Origin: Cyprinodon diabolis
Taxonomy: Eukaryota > Chordata > Actinopteri > Cyprinodontiformes > Cyprinodontidae
Direction: 5' to 3'
Length of the DNA: 64,000 bases
Assembly: GCA_030533445.1 (NCBI GenBank)
Contig: CM060080.1
Span: 37,834,380-37,898,379 of the forward strand
Of this stretch, positions 36,501-48,500 are shown piece by piece (position 1 is the first letter of the stretch; each line of letters starts with the position of its first letter). The notes under the pieces are model-generated. The model worked only from the letters and a program-made list of their open reading frames with translations, was not told the DNA's origin and did not search any database. The position numbers and the translations under genes are program-made.

Positions 36501-39500
36501 TCACTTTTAGGTAAGGTTGGGGGACACATTAAATGTGTAAATAAGGTGATATGAGGAGACTCTGTCCTGTTAGGGTTAAATGAATGCCATAGCCTCAGGA
36601 CTGGGCACCACGCCACTGCTGGGAAAGAAAAGCACCATCTTTTCAGCTGCAGGGAGCCTCAGCGGCTGCTGCTAACAAGTCTGTTTCTCACCAGCAGCAT
36701 TTGGTTCCTGTTCATCCCTGGTAATGGGCTAGAATGCAAATCCTTTACCCCAGTGTACAAGCATTTCTTTTCAGCTCTTAGCGTCGGTGAACTCTTCATC
36801 ATCCTAACTGTTTATATATTGTCTGTTCTCTGTTCTCTCTGCCAGCATAAACCACCTCTGGAGGTAAATGATCTTTTTGAGGACATCAAAGATGGGGTGA
36901 AGCTGCTGGCACTGTTGGAAGTCCTGTCTGGCCAAAGACTGGTAAACACTTTATTTTTCTAGTGTAGAAGTCAATAAGAAATTATTTAAGGAGACTGAAA
37001 TATTTCTTTCAAATGTGTATCGTCAAATATGTATGTATTGTTATAAATCTTTAAATTAAGGTCATTCTAGCTTAATATTACAATAATATTAAATGGTGTA
37101 AAACCTAAATTCTGTAGCATTTGATGGCATCTGATAGACAACGTGGATTCAAATGTTTTTTCATTCATCTGTCTTTGGTTTATACTAGGGGTGTAAATCA
37201 CATCCCTCATGGCGATTCGATTCAGTATCGATTTCCTGACCCAACGATTTAATTGTTTTCGATACTCAAGAATACACCACGATTCGATTCGATTCGATTA
37301 ATCAATTAATTGGTTAAAAAAAAATTTATTATTATGTTTTTTACACCTTACAGGCTAAACAAAGTTTCAAGTTTGAAATAAATCAATGAAAGCTGTAATA
37401 TCGTTATGCATTTTTTTTAGAAACAACAGCAAATAAAAGAAGTAGAAAAGTTGCATTAAAAAATACTGCAGAAAATCAGTGCAATGAGTTCAATTCAATA
37501 CCTCGGCTCCAGAGTGTCGACGTCCCCGCCCCCTTGAGAGACGCTCCGCTGCTCCTCTCCCAAATTGTAGCTGACCGCAAACAGTGCAGGAGGTCGGCTT
37601 GTTTTGTTTTTATGACCGACAACGCGGAAAACAACTCGTGAAGTTTGATCTGCTAGATATGGCAAGAACGCTGGAACCCTTTTTCCACCTGGATCTCCGC
37701 TCTTTTTGGCCCTCATGTCCCTCCGTCGTCGGACTAAACTCGCCCCCACTTCCTCGCCGCCTCGGCCGTATCTAGACCCACAGCGTGTAGCTGAGACCAC
37801 GCTTCAATATTGAGCATAATTTAAAAATGTCTGTGTCAAGCTTACTGCAACACACTGCTGTAAGAGTATAACCAGGAAGCGCAGTAGGAGGGCATAATAG
37901 GTTTAGCGCCACCGCAGCACGGGAGGGAGAATTACGCCCAGGAGCAAATGGATAAAAATAGACCGGAGGAAAAAAAAAAACATAAATCGATTATCTTGCG
38001 GACGTATCGATGCATCGGATCGTCGGCTTTTGGATCGATGCATCGATACAAAACGATTATTATTTACACCCCTAGTTTATACTAATTGTCAGGATCCGGG
38101 GCTTTGCCCACCAGAGGGCGCCGTGGATCCATGCCTGGGGAGTTTGGGCTCAGCGTGGATCAGCTGTTTTCTATCTGCTGATTAAGGAAGCTCCCTATAT
38201 AAGCTGAGTCTGAACTTCCCTCTGTGCTGGATCGTTGTCTTACCTGTGCCACCATGCCTGTCTGAACCTGCATCCTGTAAGTCTGTCAACCGGTTCCAAT
38301 AAAATACTGGACTTTTAATCCTCCCTCTGTGTCTGTGAGTCTGCATTTGGGCTAGTAAAACCATCGCATCATGACACTAATAAGGAAACAGGAAGTGATA
38401 GGGACCAGTAATAATTTCCACACAGCTATTAAACTGTAACTTTATAGCTGTTACTGATGACTGTATAAGGTTAGCATTTTTTTATTATTAGGAACAGAGT
38501 TGAAGACCCAATTCTACGCTTTTAGACTGGATCATTTATTAGTTGTATTATAAAAACAGAACATGTTCAACACATTTTTACCTTCTTTTTAGGAGATCCA
38601 AATGTTGCCAACATTTCCAAAGCCAGGATGTTTTAGATAGATGTAGAAACCTCTGAAGGAATTAAAATCAGCTATGCTGTGTGTGCAGGTGGCGCAATGG
38701 TTAGTGTGCATTACCCATGTACGGAGGCCTTAGTCCTCAATGCGGACGACCCGGGTTTGAATCCGGCCTGTGGTCCTTTGCCGCATGTATCTCCGCCTCT
38801 CTCATACCTCCTTTCTAGTCAGCCTACTGTCAGAAAAACGAGCCACTAGTGGCATAAAAACTGCCTTCCTGTTAGCTGCAGAGATCGCATGCTGTCTATT
38901 AGTTTAATTGAAATGCAGATATGCCTCGCTCTGTGTTTCCCATCTTAATTTAAAACACTCACTGATCCTAAGTCTATGAGTCTGCTTACTTTAGTAACAG
39001 CAGCCAGACCAAAGATGGTTGTTGTCACACTCTAGTAGTCCCTAATAGATTGAATGTTTAGTTCTGCCAGTAAGCTCACTATTGAGGTTGATCAAGTTAA
39101 AAATCAGACATTTCTTTTGAGGCTTTTAATGAGTCAAACCTCCAGGTATGATGGCTCTTCTAACTAACTCAAAATGTAAACAATGATTCAACGTTTTCTG
39201 TGTTTTGTTCAAAGTTGTTATAGAAAAAAAGTAGTTCTGATCCTCTGCTGTGAGAGGCTCTTACCACAAGACATCTAATCTTACTTTTCATCTTTCTGAC
39301 AGAAAAAAAACACACCCACAGAGACACGAGTGCATGCTAACAGTTTAAAACAAATTTCTAGACATTCACACTTCTTTTAATCCAAACTCCCATTGTTATC
39401 TGTGAATCTATGGGGAGGCTTAGGGGTTTATTTTTATGTGACTTTGTGGACGCTTTGCCACACAGTATTACCAATATTACAAATCCTAAGAGACACTTTG

Positions 39501-42500
39501 GAAGCTGTAAAAAACAATTGTTTCCTTTGTGACAGGATACATTTTTTTGTGTTGCTTGATCCTTGTTAACTGTGTTTTTCTGTAAGCAAGGGTTAAAAAC
39601 ACTAGGCTTGTCTTTTTTGAAGAAACTACATTTCTGTTGTTATACCAAGCCTTAATGCCTCTTTTTTTCCTACTCATGCTTTGTGTGAATATTGTGAATA
39701 TTTTTTTATTTATGTATTTTTAAAACAAAGGCCGTCAGGAGTTATATTCAATATTCAATAACTCAGTGCAATATTTATTTATTGATGTTACTTCTTCAAT
39801 AACTCAGTGCAATATATATGTATATATATATATACTCTTTACTTTGTGTATAACTAGCTCTTACTTATAGAAAAAATATTTATTATGCAGGAATAAAGTC
39901 AGCTCTGTTACACTGGTAGCCAAGTAATTGACATTTTGTTGTCAAGATTCACCTTGTGTTTTTTTGTAGGGATGCACGATATTGGGATTTTGGCCGATAT
40001 CAGATATGCCGATATTTTAAAACTCATGTAGCCGATAACCGATATCGATACCGATGTTAAAGCTGGACAAAAATAAGCAGTCATTGAAAATAGCAGTTTT
40101 GTTATCCATTTCTGACACTTTGAAAAATAATATACTCAAATATATTTTCATATGCTGATATCAAATAGATTTTTAAAAACGCGGTATCGATCTATTTTAC
40201 TTTCAAAATCTCGTGAAATTTCATCGTTCTGTTACAAAATCTCGTGATATTTTGCAACTTCTTGTGAGATTTTGTTAGTAAAATAGATCGATAGCGCGTC
40301 AATATATCAACATATAAAAATATGGCAAAATTTTGTGAATTTTCGGGGGATTTCGTAGCATAACGATGACATATAGCAATATTTCATTAGTAAAAGAGAT
40401 TGATATGGTGTTTATAAATGGCAATATATCAGCATATGAAGATATTGTGATATTTTAATGTATCAATATTTTTTCCCTCGTCTTTAGAAGTTTTTAAGTT
40501 TGTAAAAAAGAAGTTTTTGAGGAAGAAGAAGAAGTAGTATTTTTTTTTTTTTAGACTTTAGAAACTCAGAAGCTGATCAAATATCGGGTTAAATATCGGT
40601 GGGGTGGCCGATGTCCGATATTCAGTTTTAAGGCCGATAGGAGGCCGATTATATCGTGCATCCCTATTTTTTTGTGCAATAACAATAAAGGAAGTCGAAG
40701 TCAAGTTAGCTAATGTTTGGAATAGTGTGCTAAAATACATGTATAACTCATTTCTATGGACTTATAAGTATTGTTTGCTGACAATGGTGTGTTTTTATGA
40801 GTTATTTTATATAAAAATAGACTTGCTAAGACCAATTCCCTTATGGCATGACGAGCTATGTGGCTATTATACTGTATGAAATCCATAAATAGCCAGCTTG
40901 ATTTACTTTATCTCTCAGGCATTAGTAGAAAAAGGTCCCAAGTATTGCAAAACTGAACTGTCTGTATGAAGCGTACATTTGAAACTTATAACAGAAACAT
41001 AGTGAACCAACTAAAAAAATTTTTTTGTGTGTGTGGTTTGCTTATTATTCTCATATTTCTTTCCTCCTGGTGTTCAGCCCTGTGAGCAAGGCCGACAGCT
41101 GAAAAGGATACACTGGGTTTCCAACATCGGTACTGCGCTCAAATTCCTCGAAGGAAGAAAGGTGAGCATGAAATCATAATAAACATTCAATTTTTTTTTT
41201 CTCTGTACTTTTTGATAAAATAGAAAGTTTTATCTGGAAAAAAAGAATAAGTATATTTCTCAAAACAGTTAAAAAAGAAAGATTCTGCTTAGAAAACTAA
41301 GGTAACAGCAATAAATGCCCAGCACTTATTTATGCACTTTGCTTGAGGCCCGACAAATGAGGCCATTTTCTTTATCTGCTAATAAAACTTAACTTACACT
41401 AATTAATGCTTTTACCTCCCTAACATCTAGTTTTCTAAATCTGAAGAGATCTACCTCTTTTAATGTTTATTGAAGTTATTGAAGAATCCTGACAGCTCTT
41501 GTGAATCCCTAACATTATAAATCATTTATGTTTAGGGTTTATTGAGTATCTAAACATTGCAGGAGTCTTTGCAGTAAACTATTTTCCTGAATTTACTTTG
41601 GGTCGGAAGTGCCTGCACTGTTCTCCGGAAGTGACGTCAAGCGCATTCATGTTAAGTGAATGCGCTTGACGTCACATCCGGAGATTGGATATTGAAGATG
41701 GATTATGTGGATATTCTGAACTGACCGGCATCCGACTCAACTCAGACATTGATGGAAACTGGGGCTGAAACGATTAATCGTGATTAATTGAAGTAATCGT
41801 CAACTAATTTTGTAATCGATTAATTGTTAACTGCAGTATAGAGACTCTAAAACGAGTCTTTAGCTGACAGACCAACCCACCTTGAGCAGCAGTTATACCA
41901 AAATTGTAAAAACAAATGTTAACAATTTGCATTTAAGATAAAAAAAAAAAAAAAAAGTTTTTTTTTGTCAATATGGTCTATCCAAAACTCCTCAACTGGA
42001 AAAGTTTTAGTTACACCTTGTTTAATTTAGTACAAAGTCTTCTTTAAGGAACCTTAGGCTTAATTAATTGAATAATCGATTTGCATAGTAATCGTTAGTT
42101 GCAGCCCTAGTGGCAACACCACATAAGGTAAAATAGTAAAACAAAAAAACGTGTGAAGTACGCTCCGCTATGAGAACGAGCAGAAGAGTGCTGCAGTTTT
42201 ATGTTTTGACCACAGGTGGCAGTATCATTAGAAAACTCCACCATGTCTCTATAAGTTGCTTATTTTGGTATTGATCAAACTTTTGGGCAGATTGATGATG
42301 TGAAAAAACAACACTGATATATGAGAGGCAGACTTTAGCATCTTAAAGGGGCTAAATCAATCACTCAAGATTTTCTTCAATTATTATTATGTTGCTAATT
42401 TGATTTTATTTTTCCTTGGCACTAACCACAAGCACCAACCTTCCCTGATCTAGATCTAGAAAGCTTGTTTTTCCATTCTCCACTGTTTTACTGTTACTCT

Positions 42501-45500
42501 TTTGTGGAAAAATGCTTACTTCTACTGGCATGCATTGATCTTTGCCCCAGCTGCAGCTCTCTCTTCTCTTAAGTGGTGCTAAACCCAATTCAAGTGTATT
42601 ACTATGTATAAATCCCTTCATTGTCCCACATTGGGGATTTTCACTCTCTGCATTTAACCCATTCCATTGGGGAGCAGTGGGCTGCCATTGTGTGGCGCCT
42701 GGGGAGCAGTGTGGGGTAAAGGGTTTGTTGAGGCTGTGAGGCTGTCGAACCGGGTACTTGCAACCCGGACATACGCACTACTCTATCCACTAGGCCTACA
42801 CTACTGCCCCGAGAGGGCCGCAGTATGACAGTAAGTCTTTTTAAATGGCCAAAAGGGAGAGCCTTTTCAGGTTGAAAATAGCATTTAATTCAATTGTGAT
42901 TATATTGTGATTATATTATACGTCTTGATGTAACTAGCATTAGGCATAGAGGACGGTTTGTGTTTTTTGTAGAAATAGGAGATCCTGTGTAACTCTCGTC
43001 ACGACAGACACGGATCGGTTTCTCTTTAACTGGCATTTATTTCGTCTTTTCTCTCATGTCGTTCAACATGAAACTCCATTTAGGTTCTTTATGACGTTCA
43101 TACTTTTATGGCGTGAGAACTGTACAGACACAAATAGACATATATCAGCTCAAACCGAGTGTACAAGTACAAATAAGAGCAGGATGCTGCGCTGCATAAG
43201 TATAAACAGATTTATCAATAAAACAAATAATAATACCTCATTAGCCGCTTGTGATGAAGAGAGGTTCTTTACACGCTTGCATCAGGCTTTGTAATCTAGC
43301 TTCATAGTGTAGCATCTATTAATTTCAATGTAGTAGTACACAAGTATGAACATTGGTTCCTGGCTAAACATAACAGTGCAGAAAAGAGCAAACTTATTAA
43401 ATAAATTATAAAATTAACCCGTATTTTATCTTATAACATGCCATGAATTTACTCATTTAAAGTTTTTAACTAAACAACAACATAAATTATGAATGATTAA
43501 TTTGAACAAGAATTCAACAGCACTTACATTCTGAGTTAAACCTTAGTTAAACTAAGGTTTAACTCTTTGGCTTTTCCCACCTGCAACTTTAGGTCCATCT
43601 AAATGTAGCTCTACCTAAATTTAGTCCCGATTGGGTCAGAGTGAAAGCACAATCTGACTAATGTGCACCGATCTAGTGCGGCTGAAGAGGAGGTCGAGTT
43701 TTGCCTCCGGGCGAATTCTGGTGCTCACTAGTTGATATCTGAAAACAACCGCTCTCTGATGCGACCCAACTGCAAGGCAAACTCAACAAGTTTGAGCTAA
43801 AAGGGATCCCGTAATATCCTTAACAATGGGAAATATTCAGAACAGAAAAAAGAGGAGGGATGGAAACTTGATGTGGACAGACTAAGGCCTCAAAAGAAAA
43901 ACGGTGTCTGATAGAATTCTGGTCAGAAGATTTTTATCACGAAGCAATTATCCAGCAGAGAAACGCCCACATATATCCTATTTTCTACCAAAAGCTTGGA
44001 GAAAAAACTACTGTGAAAGCAACGGTACTAACTGAAAAATAAAACCATGTATCATTTCAACATTTGGAGCCGCACTACGGTGCACACTAACCATCTTGTT
44101 AATCCAGCTTGATGAACAATGGATGGAAGTTTTTCTGCACTTTTTTCAGCCACCCGATTTCTGGACAATGCTGTTGTAAGGTGACATGGTGGCAATCATA
44201 TCCTGCAGGCTTCCAAATTGATTTAAGAGTTACAGCAAGTTGAATATATGCAGAGGATAGAAATAAACTATTGGTGTTTCAGCTGCTGGTGCCTCTTTTA
44301 AATAGTCTTTCATGTCTTCTTTTATTGTAGTATTAACATAGAAAAATTTGAGCACTTTTAAAATAAAAGTATCCCTTCTCCATATCTTAATAGAAACTAA
44401 TGTAGATTCCCCCCCCCATAGAAATCATTAAGAGCTCTTGAGAAAGCTGAATGTTTATTGTATAGTTATGAAGCATATAGTGTATCTTTCTGCAAAGCAT
44501 TCACTTTGTTCACAGAGGCATGACAGTTAGTCATTATTACATAGCCCATCCGTAAACCTCCTGCCCTACTTCAAATGGGTTCCCTGAGGACTGAGACTTA
44601 TGTTGTAATCTCTCTCTCATCATGTTTGCTTTCAGTCTGTGTATCGAGGATCACCGGTCAGTTGCTTTTAAACACTTGTGCTATCATATGCAATGCTGTA
44701 TGCATTTTTTCCATCAAATGCATGTGGTATATGATGCCAAACTGGGACAGAGCTGTTCTACTGATACATTTAGGCAGTAAATATTTCTAATAGTCTGCAT
44801 TTTTGAGTAGACAAAACTAGTGTATGCTCTGTGCTGCAGTTTAGCTTCTCAAGCATAGAAATTTAAATTCATCAAGTTGTTGCTGCTCTACAAAGAAATA
44901 TTTGCAAATACAGTAGTGCATCTGTTTTTGTTTTATTTATTTTCTTTTGTAGCTGGTTGTCCTTCCACCCTTGCTTCTGCCTCTTACAATAACTTCTCTG
45001 CATCAAAGGCTCGACTTTGATGACCTGCATCACTGTTTTTGCACTATATAAAAACCACATAAAATGTATGTGTGAATTTTTTTGGTTTTCTCTCCAAATA
45101 GTCGGAAGATGAATGGCTTTTTTTTTTTGTTGTTCTCAGATTAAACTGGTCAATATTCATGCCACTGACATCGCAGATGGACGGCCATCAATTGTCCTTG
45201 GTTTGATCTGGACTATTATCCTCTACTTTCAGGTAATGCATTTAAAGATTCTGATTGTATCTTGTGACCGATTATGGTTTTACTCCAAAGTGGGTCTTTC
45301 TCCTTTGGATCTGAAAGCACAGCGTACTATTATCAGTTATTTTAAAGAGAATGTTTAATGGTGAAGAATTTATTAAAAAAAACCCTGGTTTTGATTTTTA
45401 AATCATCAATCTGTTTTCATTTAGTGTAATGGGCACCAATTGTACAACCCATTTAAGGGCTGCATAGGGATGGAGCGGTTTATGAAAACGGTTTATGAAA

Positions 45501-48500
45501 ACCGTCTGAACCATTCAGTTCGACTGTCTCGGTTCGGTTCACGTGTGTTTCGTTCGGTTCATGCGCTGCTCCTTTTTCTCATAGGCAATGCGTTTACACT
45601 CCAGAGCAGAAGGTGGCGGTACTGCGACCAAAGCCAACCACCAGTAGTAAACAAGAAGAAGAAGAAGCGAAGCAGCGTAGCTGGGTGTAGCAGAAAAAAA
45701 TCAGTTGTTGTGGAGAATTGTGTGGGTATGGCGAGTGGGAAAGAACAGGAGTTGGAAGACGCGCCAGCAGCACTTTATAGGTCTGCTGTATGGGACCACT
45801 TTGCATTTAGAGTGACCTACGATGACGGCGGAAAGAAAGTTGTGGATAAAAGTGCAACAGTGTGCAAGCATTGTGCAACACGTTTTGTACTATACAAGTC
45901 ATAATAGATGTTCCTAACATTCAACGTATACCAAACTGAACCGAAAACCGTGACCACGAAACCGTGAACCGAAGCGAACCGTGGATTTTGTGAACCTTTC
46001 CACCCCTAGTTCTGCAGCAGTGTGTCGCAGTGAGCTTGTCGCAGATATCTTTGATTTCTGACCAATATTAAAGCGTGGTCTGTGCTGTGTTATTCCATGC
46101 CACAACCAATCAGGGCCAATCAGGAACTAGTTGGCGGTCTCGATACGGCCGAGGCGCTGAGGAAATGGGGCTACGTTTATGCAACAACGGAGGGACATGA
46201 GGGCCAAAAAGAGTGGGGATCCCTGTGGAAAAAGGGTCCCAGCGTTCTCGCGCACCTCGCTCTGCTAGCTGGTCCATCTTCACGAGTCGTTTTCCACAAT
46301 TGGCGGTCATACAAACAAAACAAGCTGCTAAGGTACCAAAGAGGAAATACGGGTAGAGTAGAGCGGATGTAGATTTGACCAATCAGAGGCCTCCTGTCAG
46401 TGGCACTGTCTGCGTTCGCCTACAATTTGGGAGAGGTGCAGCAGAGTGTCTGCGGAGTGGGTGGAGGTGCATTTGCGTTTACCGTGACACACACGCCTAA
46501 AGTCTTCTGGTGCCCCAAGAGGACTAGTAAAAAGAATGTAGCAGTGTTGGGAATTTTTGCAAAGTTGCAGTTTGGCACATGTATGCCAGGCTTAAGGCAG
46601 GATTCAGACCCCCTCAGTTCCTTTAATTAACCCCACACTAACATGAATTTCAAAACAGCAGCACAACAAATTTAAAAAGAAAAAGAAACTTCCTTCTCTG
46701 TTGGTACTGCCTGATTTGCTGAATGATCTGTTTCACTAAGAATTTAAAATGTGCAAAAGTTGAGTTGAATGGTCCTAAACAAGTCAGGCACTCTTTAAGT
46801 GTATGAAAGTAATTTGTGTTTTTTTTTCCCTAATGATATTTTCAATAATTGCATAATTTTGCAACCTCTGTAAGTGTAACTTACGCTTTATAAAACACAG
46901 ATCAGTTGTTGAGCTTATTAATCCTACCAGTGCAATTATGCTTCACTTACAAATAACTGATATTCAATTTCCACTAAAGGCATCCTGCTGGTCATGCTTT
47001 CTCCACAGCTTGAGAAAGGTTGCAGACAGTCTACCTTTTGTGGAGTTGATATTAAATGGATACAGATATTACTGACCTTTACTAGTGTTGCACCGATACC
47101 AGTATCGAGCAAGTACCAACTAATACAAATACCATTTTGAGAGCAAAAGTTTAACTATTGTCATCCATTCTAGGTAGGCAATAAAAAGTTCTACTGGATT
47201 CACTTTGTATTAGTCTTTTTCCTGCTTCACAAAGGTAGGCAACAGCTTGAAAAACCATGATGGCAATTATTTTACATCCAAGTAGTCTGCAGTTCTTCAT
47301 ATATACACACATCAATTTCAAACTGATGATATAGGTATCAGCCAATACTGCACAGCCAGGTGTTGGGTATCGGTATCGGGGGCCAAGAAAAGCCATCACC
47401 GTAACACTACCTTTTACCCTCCCTTGTTTTGCTTTTTTATTTGTTTCTCTATTAGATTGAAGAGTTAACGAGCAACCTGCCAGCTCTACAGGCGCTTTCC
47501 AACAGCAACTCATCTGTTGACAGCACAGCCAGCTGTGAAACAGGAAGCCCCCCCATGAAGAGGAAGGTTGTTACCAAATTCCAGGGCAATGCTAAAAAGG
47601 CTCTGCTCAGATGGGTGCAGTGCACCGCCGCCAAGTACGTAATTACAATTACAAGTAAAAGTATGTTTCTATCAGACATGGGCAATGTGGAGTCAACAAG
47701 TCATCTCCATGTCATGTATTTGTTCTACCCAGCCACTGAAGCAGGTGAGTCCAATCTTCACCGTGAATTAACCTGTGCAGATTGGACTCACCTGGTTAAT
47801 TGGCTGGGTAGATTAAATACATATCATGGAGATGACTTGTTGACTCCAAATTGCCCATGTCTGGTTTCTATACAAGACCCTCATGTTTGTTTACAGTAAA
47901 AGTCAAGCAACATGGAGAGGCTCCTAATTGTGTTTTTCAGGGACTTTGGAATTGAGGTGAAGGACTTTGGACCCAGCTGGCGTGATGGTGTCGCGTTTCA
48001 AGCCATAGTTCACGCCATCAGGCCTGATTTGGTCGATATGGAAGTGGTGCGACGGAGAAAGAACCGGGAGAATTTAGAGGAGGCTTTTTCACTTGCGGAA
48101 AATGAGCTGGGCATTCCTCGCCTGCTGGATCCAGAAGGTCTTTCTTTTGCTTTTGAATGATGATTTTCAGTGTGGCTAACTATTCTAAATAACAATGCTT
48201 ATCAGTGTTTTTTTACACCAAGTAAGGTATCAGTAATATACGGTTTCGGTGTCAAACGTCTTCTCACATTAGTGTTCTTGATTCAGTGAGTGCTGAAAAT
48301 ACCAACGTTTCATTCATGGCTCAGAGTTTGAGCTGAGAGAAATGAGACTGCAGTGACTTTGTATTTCTGGCTCTACTTACAGAGAAGATTGAAGATGCTT
48401 TAATTGACATAGAGCTGCACACAAATGTATGTAGTTACAGGATCTTGGCTCTGGTTTGTAATATCAGGCCATCGTTGTGGATAAAAGGAGAGATGTATAA

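Larger units (their letters stand above)
33003..36845. other. syne1 intron 2
   Basis: 3.8 kb. Contains a T-run at about 34030-34049, a hAT-end-like phrase CACTAGGGGTACGCGTACCC at about 34902, the SINE-like block at 35100-35330 and a hAT family fragment at 35340-35810. No coding sequence. Confidence 0.6.
36942..41077. other. syne1 intron 3
   Basis: 4.1 kb, roughly half made of the hAT element at 37186, the solo LTR at 38087, the SINE at 38690 and the hAT element at 39967. The remainder is AT-rich with a short TA run at 39812-39832. No coding sequence. Confidence 0.65.
41162..45139. other. syne1 intron 4
   Basis: 4 kb containing the CRE-bearing hairpin (41623-41683), a hAT MITE (41760-42109) and SINE-like copy 2 (42605-42812). 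The 42960-43330 stretch has repeat-like composition but no definable ends. From 43330 to 45139 I see nothing beyond AT-rich intron. Confidence 0.6.
45233..47455. other. syne1 intron 5
   Basis: 2.2 kb, mostly mobile DNA: the BED-finger hAT relic (45465-46008) nested in hAT family copy B (to about 46500), then a MITE (47083-47409) ending 46 bp before exon 6. 46640-47080 is plain AT-rich intron. Confidence 0.65.

Noticed and set aside
37495..37800. 101-residue reading in the hAT interior
   Set aside because: Part of a non-autonomous element present in four copies here; neighbouring copies have it broken, so no protein is likely.
38695..38780. Possible tRNA gene from A- and B-box match
   Set aside because: No proper cloverleaf, extra bases between boxes and a SINE-type tail; called a SINE.
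47555..47899. 114-residue reading as a separate gene
   Set aside because: It is syne1 exon 6 read through its donor into the foldback MITE of intron 6.
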